55,095 nt of DNA from Clostridia bacterium (GTDB lineage Bacteria; Bacillota_A; Clostridia; Christensenellales; CAG-138): assembly GCA_017394605.1 (NCBI GenBank), contig JAFPXU010000082.1, positions 1 to 55,095 of the forward strand, read 5' to 3'. Made by a program: the position numbers and the translations under genes. Below are positions 46,587 through 55,095 of the stretch, piece after piece. The notes below the pieces were generated by a model that did no database searches, was not told where the DNA came from, and saw only the letters and a list, made by a program, of their open reading frames with translations. Each line of letters opens with the position of its first letter. Position 1 is the stretch's first letter.

Positions 46587-48527
46587 GTGAGCAGAAACGG
46601 AAACGAGGGTGTCATAGAGAAACTGAAGCGCGAGCGCTGGCAATTGTTCTTGTACGACTTTGCCATGCTGATCGTGTCGCTGTTTCTGATGTTTTATCTG
46701 CATCCGAGCGAGGATAACGCGTTCAGGATCGGTGTCCTGCTGGAGGAGGCGGGTCTCTGTGCTGCTACGGTATTTGTTTTCAGACTTCTGTTCGGCTGTT
46801 ACCGCCAGATTATCCGGTACGGAAGCCAGACTGTGTATATCCGTCTGATCGCAGCGGACGCTGTTGGCACAGCTGCCTACCTTTTGATAGGCTTTATCCT
46901 GTTTCCGAACAATACGACTGCGATCCGGCGTTTCTCCGTGTGCGGCGTGAACCTGCTCCTATGCCTTACCATGCGATTGGTGTACCAGTATATGTTTCAG
47001 CAGGTCTGGAACGGCGCAAAATTTAGCGGCTTCTACGCTAGGCTGATCCGTATGCTTTCCGGCACGGAAGTTTCCGTGGTGAAGCCGGACTCGGGCAGGA
47101 TCCGGATTGCTTTGGTAGGCGCAGGGCGTGTTGGTGCGTCGCTTGCCGAGGATATTTCCATCAATTCCCAGTCCCAGTACCGCGTGATTTGCTTCCTGGA
47201 CAAAAATGTCAGCAAGGCCGGAAGATATCTTTCCGGATATCCGGTCTACTCCGAGGAAGAGGCAGATAAAGAATTCCTCGATGGCCTCGGGATCCAGGAA
47301 GTGGTGATCGCCGTTCCGACCATGGACGCGCAGACGAAACGGGATATCTACGACAAGTACCGGACGATGGGATACGGCGTAAAGATCTATGATTATCCCG
47401 TCGCTCAGAATTATGAGAAGGACAGCAGAAGACAACTCAGGGAATTCGACGTTGAGGAATTGCTGTTCCGGCCGAAGAACGTATCGGATTACCATGCGGT
47501 TTCTCCCTATTACAGGAACCGCTCGGTCCTGATCACGGGCGGAGGCGGTTCCATCGGAAGCGAGATTGCGAGGCAGGTCGCCAAGATGGAGCCGAAAGAA
47601 CTGGTGATCCTGGATATCAGCGAAAACTCCGCATACAGTATCCAGCAGGAATTGAAACATGTCTACGGTTCTAACCTGAACCTGTCGGTCGTGATCGCGA
47701 ACATCTGTGATGAGATCGAAATGGAGAAAGCCTTTTCCGCGCACAGGCCGGATATCGTTCTGCATGCTGCAGCGCACAAACATGTTCCTCTGATGGAGGA
47801 CAGTTCCTGCGAAGCGGTCAAAAACAATATCTTCGGAACGAAAGTACTGGTGGATCTTTCGATCCGGTACGGCGTGGACCGTTTTCTGATGGTGTCCACC
47901 GACAAGGCGGTCAATCCGACGAACGTCATGGGCGCCACTAAACGCGTCTGTGAAATGATCGTCATGAATGCCGCGGCAAAGAACAGCGGAACAAAGTTCT
48001 GTACCACGAGATTCGGAAACGTACTGGGAAGCTCCGGGTCGGTGATCCCGCTTTTCCGCAGGCAGATCGAGAACGGCGGACCGGTCACGGTCACCGACAA
48101 GCGGATTGTACGGTACTTTATGACAATACCGGAGGCATGTTCGCTGGTTCTGACCGCAGCGTCCTTTGCGGGCAACGGAGAACTGTTCGTTCTGGATATG
48201 GGAGAGCCCGTCCGGATACTGGATCTTGCCGTGACCATGGTGAAGCTTTCCGGACTTGTTCCGTACAAGGACATCGATATCATCGAGACCGGTCTGCGCC
48301 CTGGCGAGAAGTTGTATGAGGAGATCCTTGTGGACAAGGAAAAAGCGGACAAGACCGGACACGAGAAGATTTTCTGTGAGAGGGATGATCCTCTTTCCGA
48401 TATGGAGATTGAGAAGAAACTGAATGCACTTTGGAAAGCGGTTTTGTCCGGATCCGACGATTTGGCGAGACAGGAGCTGCATACCGCCGTCCCGACTTTC
48501 CGGAACCCCGAGGAAGTCAATCCCTGA
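46587..48527 (+). CDS. CapD/PglF-like nucleotide-sugar 4,6-dehydratase
   Basis: A 646-residue membrane protein with four N-terminal helices (about 18-130), a CoA-binding-like Rossmann domain (about 160-280; IALVGAGRVGASLAEDI) and a catalytic SDR domain (about 308-600; VLITGGGGSIGSEIARQVAKMEPKELVILDISENS, MVSTDKAVNPTNVMGATKR, TRFGNVLGSSGSVIPLF). This is the PglF/CapD/WbpM layout that converts UDP-GlcNAc to the 4-keto-6-deoxy sugar. The start is GTG 46587 with AGGGA upstream. It pairs functionally with the aminotransferase before it. Confidence 0.9.
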   Translation: MSRNGNEGVIEKLKRERWQLFLYDFAMLIVSLFLMFYLHPSEDNAFRIGVLLEEAGLCAATVFVFRLLFGCYRQIIRYGSQTVYIRLIAADAVGTAAYLLIGFILFPNNTTAIRRFSVCGVNLLLCLTMRLVYQYMFQQVWNGAKFSGFYARLIRMLSGTEVSVVKPDSGRIRIALVGAGRVGASLAEDISINSQSQYRVICFLDKNVSKAGRYLSGYPVYSEEEADKEFLDGLGIQEVVIAVPTMDAQTKRDIYDKYRTMGYGVKIYDYPVAQNYEKDSRRQLREFDVEELLFRPKNVSDYHAVSPYYRNRSVLITGGGGSIGSEIARQVAKMEPKELVILDISENSAYSIQQELKHVYGSNLNLSVVIANICDEIEMEKAFSAHRPDIVLHAAAHKHVPLMEDSSCEAVKNNIFGTKVLVDLSIRYGVDRFLMVSTDKAVNPTNVMGATKRVCEMIVMNAAAKNSGTKFCTTRFGNVLGSSGSVIPLFRRQIENGGPVTVTDKRIVRYFMTIPEACSLVLTAASFAGNGELFVLDMGEPVRILDLAVTMVKLSGLVPYKDIDIIETGLRPGEKLYEEILVDKEKADKTGHEKIFCERDDPLSDMEIEKKLNALWKAVLSGSDDLARQELHTAVPTFRNPEEVNP

Positions 48528-48656
48528 CGGTCCCTTTGATGAAGCGTTCATGGATATATTTGTGGTGATGCTGGCGAGGGAAAGACCGGTTCCCCGGGAA
48601 CTCTTGCCTTTTTTACATTTCTTTTTGGAACAGTCAGAAAATGGGAGCATGAAAAA

Positions 48657-51080
48657 ATGACAGATTATGAAAGAGACCATCTTGCAAAGCTGCGTCCCTA
48701 TCTGCCGGAGTGCATGGTGCTTTTGAAATCCAACGGTGCGTTTCCCCTTGCGGAACCAGGGGAGATTGCACTGTACGGAAGCGGGGCACGTCATACGCTG
48801 AAAGGAGGAACCGGCTCCGGAGAAGTCAACAGCCGGTGTTTTGTAACGGTTGAAAGAGGGCTGGAAGATGCCGGATTTACGATAACATCCGGTAAGTGGC
48901 TTGACGGTTATGATGGGATCGTACGAGATGCTCACGCTAAATTTATTCGGGAGATCAAACAACGGGCGAGGGCAAAACATACTCTTGCCGTCATGGATGG
49001 AATGGGTGCCATCATGCCGGAACCGGAATACGATCTTCCTCTTTCGGGAATCAAGGATACAGCCGTCTACGTGCTGGCACGTGTCTCGGGAGAAGGAAAT
49101 GACCGTGCATTCCGTCCGGGCGATATCCAGCTCAGTGAATCGGAGAAGAGAGATATCCTGTTTTTACAGCGAAACTGTTCAAAGTTCCTGCTCGTTCTGA
49201 ATGTGGGAGGACCGGTGGATCTTGAGCCGGTTCTTGAGGTGGAGAACATTCTGATTCTATCGCAGCTCGGAAGCGAGACAGGAAGTGCGCTTGCCGATCT
49301 GATTCTTGGAAAGACGTTTCCTTCCGGAAAGCTCTCCACTACATGGACGACAGCAGGGCAGTATCCGGATATCGGAGAATTCGGGGATATCAACGAGACC
49401 CGTTACCGTGAGGGAATCTACGTCGGATACCGTTATTTTGACAGTGTGAACGTTCCGGTTCTGTTTCCTTTCGGGTTCGGCCGCGGTTTTACGACGTTCG
49501 AACTTTTCCGGCCTGATTTTAGAATCGAGCAAACGGATACGGTTTCCGTTTCAGTCTGTGTCAAGAATACCGGACGGTATCCGGGAAAGGAGACGGTCCA
49601 GCTTTATGCTTCTGTTCCGGAAGGGAAGCTGGATCAGCCATATCAGTGTCTGGCGGCTTTTCAGAAAACGCGGGTTCTGGAGCCTGGCGAGGAAGAAACC
49701 CTAAGTCTCAGCTTTTCCCTGCGTGATCTTGCCTCGTTTGATACGGAAACAGCCGTATGGATCCTGGAAGAGGGTGACTATGTGCTGAGGCTCGGAACAA
49801 GCAGCCGTGACACAACAGTCATAGGTGCGGTTCGTCTTACTGGAAATGTAACAGTCTGCCGTGCAAGGAATGCTCTCGGAACACCTGATTTTTCAGACTG
49901 GAAACCGAAAAATAAGGTGGCGGAAGACCTGCCTGATACGGTCATACGCGTAATGATTGATCCGGAACAGATTCCATGCACGGAGACAACGTATGAGCGC
50001 AGAAAGACGGATTGCGAGCAGGCAAAATGCCTTTCGGATGAAGAACTCGCCTATATGTCCGTCGGCTCATTCGATCCGAAAGCAGGTCTTCTGAATGTTA
50101 TCGGGAATGCGGGCAGGTCTGTGGCGGGCGCCGCGGGAGAGACATCCGCCATGCTGAAATATCAAGGTGTGCCGTCTATTGTCATGGCGGATGGACCGGC
50201 TGGACTGCGTCTGGCAAAAGATTATGTAAAAGATGGGAAGGGTCCTCATTCTCTGGGCGGCTCTTTTCCTGAAAGCATGCTGGAACTGCTCCCTGCTCCC
50301 GCAAGGATTCTTCTGCGTTTTCTGGGGAAAAGACCTCGGGGAAATGAGCAGGTTCTGCATCAGTACTGTACCGCCATACCGATCGGAACGGCTCTTGCAC
50401 AGAGCTGGAATCTGGATTTCGCTACTCTGTGCGGGGATATCGTCGGGAATGAGATGGAGCGTTTCGGCGTTCATCTTTGGCTTGCTCCTGCACTCAATAT
50501 CCATCGGAATATCAGATGCGGCAGAAACTTTGAATACTTTTCCGAGGATCCCCTGGTCAGCGGTCTGTTTGCGGCAGCACTGACAAACGGGGTTCAAGCG
50601 CATCCCGGATGCGGAACCACGGTGAAACACTTTGCCGCGAACAATCAGGAAACAAACCGTTATAATTCCAACAGTCAGGTTTCGGAGCGTGCCATGCGCG
50701 AAATCTATCTGCGCGGTTTTCAGATTTGCGTGAGAAGAGCACAGCCGCATGCGCTTATGACCTCGTATAACCTGATCAACGGAGTCCATGCATCCGAACG
50801 CGAAGACTTGATTGAGGGTATTCTTCGCTGCGAGTTCGGCTTTAAGGGAATTGTAATGACGGATTGGGTCATCAACGGCGGTACTATCAACAAAACCTCG
50901 CGATATCCCGGAGCTGAAGCATGGAAAACCGCAGCTGCGGGCAGCAATCTGTTTATGCCGGGGAGCAAGCGGGACTGGCGGAATATTCTGTCCGCTTTGC
51001 ATAATGGAGACATTTCAAGGGAGTGCTTGGAAACAAATGCTGAGGCCGTTATTCGAAAGGTCCGTGAACTGGCGAAGTAA
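48657..51080 (+). CDS. Glycoside hydrolase family 3 enzyme with inverted domain order
   Basis: An 807-residue enzyme. The domain normally C-terminal in GH3 comes first (about 15-270; ARVSGEGNDR with the likely acid/base Glu146, LILSQLGSETGSALADLILGKTFPSGKLSTTW, FPFGFG). Next comes a fibronectin-III-like domain (about 285-400). The TIM-barrel domain is last (about 450-800; MADGPAGLR, APALNIHRNIRCGRNFEYFSEDP, VKHFAANNQETNR, and nucleophile Asp736 in GIVMTDW). Permuted GH3 beta-glucosidases of this kind are known from rumen and gut Clostridia. There is no signal peptide, so it acts in the cytoplasm on imported oligosaccharides. ATG 48657 has GGGAG upstream. Confidence 0.92.
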   Translation: MTDYERDHLAKLRPYLPECMVLLKSNGAFPLAEPGEIALYGSGARHTLKGGTGSGEVNSRCFVTVERGLEDAGFTITSGKWLDGYDGIVRDAHAKFIREIKQRARAKHTLAVMDGMGAIMPEPEYDLPLSGIKDTAVYVLARVSGEGNDRAFRPGDIQLSESEKRDILFLQRNCSKFLLVLNVGGPVDLEPVLEVENILILSQLGSETGSALADLILGKTFPSGKLSTTWTTAGQYPDIGEFGDINETRYREGIYVGYRYFDSVNVPVLFPFGFGRGFTTFELFRPDFRIEQTDTVSVSVCVKNTGRYPGKETVQLYASVPEGKLDQPYQCLAAFQKTRVLEPGEEETLSLSFSLRDLASFDTETAVWILEEGDYVLRLGTSSRDTTVIGAVRLTGNVTVCRARNALGTPDFSDWKPKNKVAEDLPDTVIRVMIDPEQIPCTETTYERRKTDCEQAKCLSDEELAYMSVGSFDPKAGLLNVIGNAGRSVAGAAGETSAMLKYQGVPSIVMADGPAGLRLAKDYVKDGKGPHSLGGSFPESMLELLPAPARILLRFLGKRPRGNEQVLHQYCTAIPIGTALAQSWNLDFATLCGDIVGNEMERFGVHLWLAPALNIHRNIRCGRNFEYFSEDPLVSGLFAAALTNGVQAHPGCGTTVKHFAANNQETNRYNSNSQVSERAMREIYLRGFQICVRRAQPHALMTSYNLINGVHASEREDLIEGILRCEFGFKGIVMTDWVINGGTINKTSRYPGAEAWKTAAAGSNLFMPGSKRDWRNILSALHNGDISRECLETNAEAVIRKVRELAK

Positions 51081-51319
51081 CTTTCAGACATGCATACCGT
51101 GACACGAAAGCAGAGAACAAAAAGAATTGTTTGAAAAAAGACTGCAGTGGTATAAGTTGCTTTATGCAATCAACCTGTCTGAAAAGATCGTGCTTATCGT
51201 TTGCGATGCGAAAAAGAGACGGAAGGATACTATACCATCTTCGGAAGGAAAAACGTTTTTGAGATTATGATCGGTCGGTCGGATAGTATGAAACTGGTTG
51301 TAAAGAGAGAAGAGAGTGT
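51081..51319. other. Non-coding gap between the GH3 and HAD genes
   Basis: 239 bases with only a short open frame (about 40 codons) with no recognisable features. A short tandem repeat CGGTCGGTCGG lies near 51271. I see no clear promoter or terminator. Confidence 0.4.
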
Positions 51320-52117
51320 ATGAAAGATAATAAACCAGCACTGCTGTTTTTTGATGCGGACGGAACGCTGATTGATGAGGAAAAGCATGCTGTTCCTTTC
51401 AGTGCGGCGAATGCGGTTCGGAAGGCACGTGAGAACGGACATCTTGTTTTTCTGAATACGGGAAGACCTTACAAGCAAACGGCGAGAGACGTGTTTGCGA
51501 TTGGATTTGACGGATATCTATGCGCGTGCGGTATGTATATTGTAATCGGGAACGAGGTCATCGAGGATGTGCGTCTTGATCCGCAGTACTGCAGAAAAAT
51601 GAGGGATACAGCCAGGGATATCGGCCTCCAGATCATCTATGAGAGCTATGACGCATGGTTTTATGACGCTGCGCATTCGGATCTTCTGTGGAGTACGAAA
51701 GAGATGGAGACGGTCAGAAGAACGGAAGCGAGAACATTCGACAGTATCGATGTGCCGCAATTCCGATTCGAGAAATTCCTTGTTATGAAGACTTCGTGCC
51801 CCGGATGGCCTTCCTTTCGCGACAGTATCTCTGCCGATTACTCCATTATGGAACGGGAGTTCTTCTATGAATGCGTTCCGAAAGGATACACCAAAGCGAC
51901 TGCGATACGGAAAGTGCTTGCCTATCTTCATATGGAAGAGGCAGAGACCTATGCGTTCGGGGACAGCTCCAACGATGCTGCGATGCTCGATATCGTAAAA
52001 CATCCAATCTTGATGGGCAGCGCGCCGGATGACTTGAAAAAAGGAAGGTATTATGTAACGGGTTCGGCGGGAGAAAACGGAATCGCTTCTGCTCTTCAAT
52101 ATTTCGGGATCATCTAA
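51320..52117 (+). CDS. Cof-type HAD-family phosphatase
   Basis: A 265-residue HAD hydrolase with motif I FFDADGTLID, motif II FLNTGRP, and motifs III and IV KGYTKATAIRKVL...YAFGDSSNDAAML, with a Cof-type (C2B) cap between. It probably dephosphorylates a sugar phosphate or flavin/nucleotide; the substrate is not predictable. It is unusual only in lying in a glycan region. Confidence 0.9.
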   Translation: MKDNKPALLFFDADGTLIDEEKHAVPFSAANAVRKARENGHLVFLNTGRPYKQTARDVFAIGFDGYLCACGMYIVIGNEVIEDVRLDPQYCRKMRDTARDIGLQIIYESYDAWFYDAAHSDLLWSTKEMETVRRTEARTFDSIDVPQFRFEKFLVMKTSCPGWPSFRDSISADYSIMEREFFYECVPKGYTKATAIRKVLAYLHMEEAETYAFGDSSNDAAMLDIVKHPILMGSAPDDLKKGRYYVTGSAGENGIASALQYFGII

Positions 52118-52178
52118 TCGCATGAGGAACGGAGAGCCCTGTATGCGACGAGAGCAATACAAACCGGTTGATTGAAAT

Positions 52179-53378
52179 ATGGAAAAGAGCAAACTGAACA
52201 GAATTAGCTGGGTGACCGCGGATATCCTGCTGGCGTGTTACATAACGGCGGAATTGCTTTATGAACATACCACGGTTTCGCGGTTGTTTCTTGCTCTCTT
52301 TTGCATGTCGGTGATCTGGATTCTGATTCGGAACGGCACGCATTATGTGGAATTGTTTTTTTTCTGCTACGGGGGACTGATCATCTGGGGAGGCATTTGC
52401 GCTCTTGCCGGGTGGACGATAGACCGCAAAGTGGCCCTGGAAATGGTTCGCACCTTGACTTTTGACCTCATATACATATACCTTCTGTATCAGTATCTGA
52501 CGCTGCGGCATGATTTGGAGACACCTATGCGTGTGGTACAGATTGCTGCTTTTATGGCATTTGCAGGAATCGTAATTATTACCTGGCCGGAGGTTCTGAC
52601 CGACAGAATCGGAAGGCAGCATGGATATATGCCGAACGTATTATCCACGATGATGGAAACCGGATTCATTTTCTCTGTCCATCTGTTTTTCGAAAAACGA
52701 AAATGGTATGATGCGGCTGCATCGTGCTGCTTTTTCGGTGTGATTCTTTTGACCGGATCGAGGAGAGGCATGGCTGTCGCTGCGCTGTTCGCAATTCTTG
52801 TCATTCTCTGGCATAACAGGAAACACCTGCTGAGAGCCGTTTTGTTTCTTATTGGAGCCGGTGCTGTGCTGTGTCTCCTCTGCTTTGTGGTGCCGAAACT
52901 GAAAACTCTGGCGTGGGACAGAATGGCAAAAGCAGTCAGGATGATTCTTGGAACCGGAACAGACGGCTCCGCCAATGCTAGATTGGTTTTCATTAGGGAA
53001 GCCTTACCGTTTATCAAAGACCGGCCGCTGACGGGGCTGGGAATGAACTGCTTCTATCTGGTGGAGACGAAATACCGCACCTATTCACACAACAATTATC
53101 TGGAACTGCTCTTAAGCGGGGGGATTCCAGCCTTGCTTTTGTTCTATGCGCCAATTTTGAACTTGTTTGTTAGGGGAATCAAAAGACTGAAGGAAAGCAC
53201 CAAGTCGAGGCTTGCTCTGTATCTTCTGTTCAGATTTTTTATCACAGGCATTATGGTGGTTTCATATTATGAACGCGATGAACTCTTTTTGATCATTTTT
53301 GCAATGGCCCTTCTCCGAAGATCTGTTGGAAGCGTTGGGATACCGTTCATAAGAAGAAAAGATGGAGTCTGTGAATAA
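52179..53378 (+). CDS. O-antigen ligase/polymerase-like membrane protein
   Basis: A 399-residue protein with about ten helices. The large extracytoplasmic loop near the C-terminus contains ARLVFIREALPFIKDRPLTGLGMNCF...YSHNNYLELLLSGGIPALLLF, the Wzy_C/WaaL pattern (the Arg and His of such enzymes are present). TGSRRGMAVAALFAILVIL is a further family signature. It likely polymerises or transfers lipid-linked surface glycan units outside the membrane, fitting the PglE/PglF-like genes upstream. It is unlike the GlyRS gene that follows after 328 bases. Confidence 0.85.
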   Translation: MEKSKLNRISWVTADILLACYITAELLYEHTTVSRLFLALFCMSVIWILIRNGTHYVELFFFCYGGLIIWGGICALAGWTIDRKVALEMVRTLTFDLIYIYLLYQYLTLRHDLETPMRVVQIAAFMAFAGIVIITWPEVLTDRIGRQHGYMPNVLSTMMETGFIFSVHLFFEKRKWYDAAASCCFFGVILLTGSRRGMAVAALFAILVILWHNRKHLLRAVLFLIGAGAVLCLLCFVVPKLKTLAWDRMAKAVRMILGTGTDGSANARLVFIREALPFIKDRPLTGLGMNCFYLVETKYRTYSHNNYLELLLSGGIPALLLFYAPILNLFVRGIKRLKESTKSRLALYLLFRFFITGIMVVSYYERDELFLIIFAMALLRRSVGSVGIPFIRRKDGVCE

Positions 53379-53510
53379 ATGGAAGTTTTTCAACCTCGTA
53401 GCGATCTCAAGTATTTAGAATGCATAATTGTTTATTCTGCTGCAATTCTTTTTCCAGAAAATCGGCATAATTTTTTATCGGGATAGTTCAAGATAATGGA
53501 AGCATTTGCG

Positions 53511-53551
53511 CAAAGATAAGGATGCATACGATCATTCCGTATTCATCTTTG
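53511..53551 (+). repeat. Hairpin upstream of glyS
   Basis: GATGCATACG (53521-53530) and CGTATTCATC (53538-53547) pair with one mismatch; outer CAAA and TTTG extend it across a bulge. The loop is 7 bases. No T-run follows, so its role is open. Confidence 0.5.
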
Positions 53552-53647
53552 TAAAACAGCTTTATTCTCGTGAATAAGCAGTCTGCATTATATTCAGTGC
53601 TGTGGATTACGACTCTTCAGTGAAAAGATAGAAACAGCTGTCATTCC

Positions 53648-53677
53648 TTGACAAAACAGGCATAAATCATAAATAAT
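53648..53677 (+). promoter_or_regulatory. Sigma-A promoter of glyS
   Basis: Consensus -35 TTGACA (53648-53653), 18-base spacer, AATAAT (53672-53677), then AGGAGG (53693-53698) before the ATG. Confidence 0.7.
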
Positions 53678-53706
53678 AAAAGTTAGGCTTATAGGAGGAT
53701 AGAATA

Positions 53707-55095
53707 ATGGCAGTTGTAATAACTATGGATAAAATCGTTGCTTTGTGCAAGAGCCGCGGATTTGTGTATCCCGGAAGCGAGATCTACGGCGGTCTCGCAA
53801 ACTCCTGGGATTACGGTCCCCTCGGTGTAGAGTTTAAGAATAATATCAAGCGCGCGTGGTGGCGCAAGTTTGTTCAGGAGAGTCCGTACAACGTTGGGAT
53901 GGACGCGGCGATCCTCATGAATCCCGAGACATGGGTCGCAAGCGGCCATGTCGGCGGTTTTTCCGATCCTTTGATGGACTGCAAAGCATGCAAGGCACGT
54001 TTCCGCGCGGATCAGCTGATCGAGAAATACGCGAAAGAAAAAGGTCTTGAAGTGAAGCCTGACGGCTGGTCCAACGAGGAGATGGAGAACTACATCAAGG
54101 AGAAGCAGATTCCCTGTCCGGAATGCGGAAAATCGGACTTCACAGGTATCCGCAAATTCAATCTGATGTTCAAGACCTTCCAGGGCGTTACGGAAGACAG
54201 CTCCAGCGAGCTGTATCTCCGCCCGGAGACGGCGCAGGGCATCTTCGTCAACTTCAAAAACGTGCAGCGCACCACGAGAAGGAAAGTCCCGTTCGGCATC
54301 GCGCAGATCGGCAAATCCTTCCGTAACGAGATCACGCCCGGTAACTTTATTTTCCGTATCCGTGAGTTCGAGCAGATGGAGCTGGAATTCTTCTGCGTCC
54401 CCGGAACGGATCTGGAGTGGTACGCGTACTGGAAAGACTACTGCAAGAACTTCCTGCTTTCCCTCGGCATGCAGGAGGATCACATCAAGATGCGCGAGCA
54501 CGACAAGAAAGAGCTGTCCCACTACAGCCGCGGAACGACGGATATCGAATTCCTGTTCCCGTTCGGATGGGGAGAACTCTGGGGCATCGCAGACCGCACC
54601 GATTACGATCTCAAAGCGCATGCCACACACAGCGGTGAGAATTTCGAGTATCTCGATCCGACCACGAACGAGAAATACATTCCTTACTGCGTCGAGCCCT
54701 CTCTCGGAGCGGACCGCGTGACGCTCGCGTTCCTCTGCGACGCGTACGACGAGGAGGAACTGGAAGGCGGAGACGTCCGTACGGTTCTGCATCTGCATCC
54801 CGCGCTTGCTCCGTATAAGGCGGCCGTGCTGCCTCTTTCGAAGAAGCTGTCCGAGCAGGCCATGAAGGTCTATATGCAGCTTTCGAAGAAATACATGCTC
54901 GATTACGACGAGACCGGATCGATCGGCAAGCGCTACCGCCGCGAGGACGAGATCGGAACGCCGTTCTGCATTACGATTGACTTCGATACGGAACAGGACG
55001 GCTGCGTCACAGTCCGTGACCGCGATACGATGCAGCAGGTCAGGATTCCGATTGAAGAACTCGATGCTTATATTGGAGAGAAAATAGACTTCTGA
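53707..55095 (+). CDS. glyS: Glycyl-tRNA synthetase (single-chain, alpha2 type)
   Basis: A 462-residue class II synthetase of the eukaryote-like dimeric type: [34 protein letters not shown] at the start, [21 protein letters not shown], a second CxxC (CPECGK), motif 2 [11 protein letters not shown]..., motif 3 [14 protein letters not shown], and the C-terminal anticodon-binding domain from about 355. Complete; the stop is the last codon of the window. The ribosome binding site AGGAGG is eight bases before ATG 53707. Confidence 0.97.
   Translation: MAVVITMDKIVALCKSRGFVYPGSEIYGGLANSWDYGPLGVEFKNNIKRAWWRKFVQESPYNVGMDAAILMNPETWVASGHVGGFSDPLMDCKACKARFRADQLIEKYAKEKGLEVKPDGWSNEEMENYIKEKQIPCPECGKSDFTGIRKFNLMFKTFQGVTEDSSSELYLRPETAQGIFVNFKNVQRTTRRKVPFGIAQIGKSFRNEITPGNFIFRIREFEQMELEFFCVPGTDLEWYAYWKDYCKNFLLSLGMQEDHIKMREHDKKELSHYSRGTTDIEFLFPFGWGELWGIADRTDYDLKAHATHSGENFEYLDPTTNEKYIPYCVEPSLGADRVTLAFLCDAYDEEELEGGDVRTVLHLHPALAPYKAAVLPLSKKLSEQAMKVYMQLSKKYMLDYDETGSIGKRYRREDEIGTPFCITIDFDTEQDGCVTVRDRDTMQQVRIPIEELDAYIGEKIDF

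Larger units (their letters stand above)
53379..53706. other. AT-rich intergenic region before glyS
   Basis: No convincing gene: a 35-codon frame starts right at the ligase stop but has no features. It contains a hairpin (53511-53551) and the glyS promoter. No T-box (no AGGGTGGNACCGCG) is present. Confidence 0.5.

Noticed and set aside
46959..48980. A 673-codon minus-strand frame opposite the dehydratase gene
   Set aside because: The plus-strand PglF-like protein is complete and motif-rich; the antisense frame spans two genes and resembles nothing.
51127..51270. Short frame of about 41 codons starting with TTG between the GH3 and HAD genes
   Set aside because: No ribosome binding site, no recognisable sequence, and an unconvincing start; probably chance.
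53379..53486. 35-codon frame beginning at the stop of the O-antigen-ligase-like gene
   Set aside because: No features or ribosome binding site of its own; it lies in AT-rich intergenic DNA.
53379..53706. T-box leader expected before a glycyl-tRNA synthetase gene
   Set aside because: No AGGGTGGNACCGCG sequence, specifier-loop features or terminator/antiterminator pair could be found.

Overview
The window looks like a chromosomal segment of an anaerobic, spore-lineage Firmicute, most likely a Lachnospiraceae-type gut Clostridium. This is inferred from moderate GC, strong AGGAGG-type ribosome binding sites, sigma-A promoters, the lon-ysxC pair, FloA/NfeD, QueH, single-chain GlyRS, and oligopeptide ABC and molybdenum hydroxylase genes of clostridial type. 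I see no rRNA, tRNA, CRISPR array, insertion sequence or prophage.

Layout. (1) 1-9313, minus strand: a cell-envelope block. A MacA-like adaptor, a MacB-type ATPase and an FtsX/MacB permease are followed by an OmpR-family response regulator and histidine kinase, then two lipoproteins (a beta-helix-like protein and a tannase-like alpha/beta hydrolase that runs off the left edge). Two nearly identical tandem-repeat boxes at the same distance from a -10 precede the regulator gene and the lipoprotein gene, giving a predicted autoregulated regulon. (2) 9513-12090: a surface protein, a tiny LysM protein with a double-glycine-type leader, and a second beta-helix-like lipoprotein. (3) 12273-14176: a lysine riboswitch with terminator controlling an NhaC-family transporter (LysW type). 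(4) 14214-22432: housekeeping genes lon, ysxC, a phosphoesterase, an acyltransferase, mscL, a GNAT, rarA and a polytopic glycosyltransferase-like protein. (5) 22478-28620, minus strand: oppBCDF-oppA. The binding protein appears to be circularly permuted, and its own strong promoter carries a perfect long inverted repeat. (6) 28828-29484: queH. (7) 29584-40984: a molybdenum hydroxylase supercluster: xdhA-xdhB-xdhC, a ygfM-like FAD subunit, xdhD (with a naturally degenerate 2Fe-2S domain), a four-cluster RnfB-like ferredoxin, and a fused selenium-dependent-xanthine-dehydrogenase-like protein. Codon use changes sharply exactly at the overlapping ygfM/xdhD junction and stays different to about 40.9 kb. 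(8) 40995-45069, minus strand: a small membrane protein, floA, nfeD, a CCA-type nucleotidyltransferase and an EamA-like half transporter. (9) 45278-53378: PglE-like aminotransferase, PglF-like dehydratase, a GH3 enzyme with inverted domain order, a HAD phosphatase and an O-antigen-ligase-like protein, i.e. a surface-glycan region. (10) 53707-55095: glycyl-tRNA synthetase.

How it fits together. The clearest metabolic theme is anaerobic purine (or related N-heterocycle) hydroxylation by three parallel molybdo-enzymes, with a dedicated low-potential ferredoxin as a plausible electron partner, next to a peptide importer and queH. The second theme is envelope sensing and remodelling at the left end. 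All functions are read from sequence patterns and remembered family features; no searches were run.
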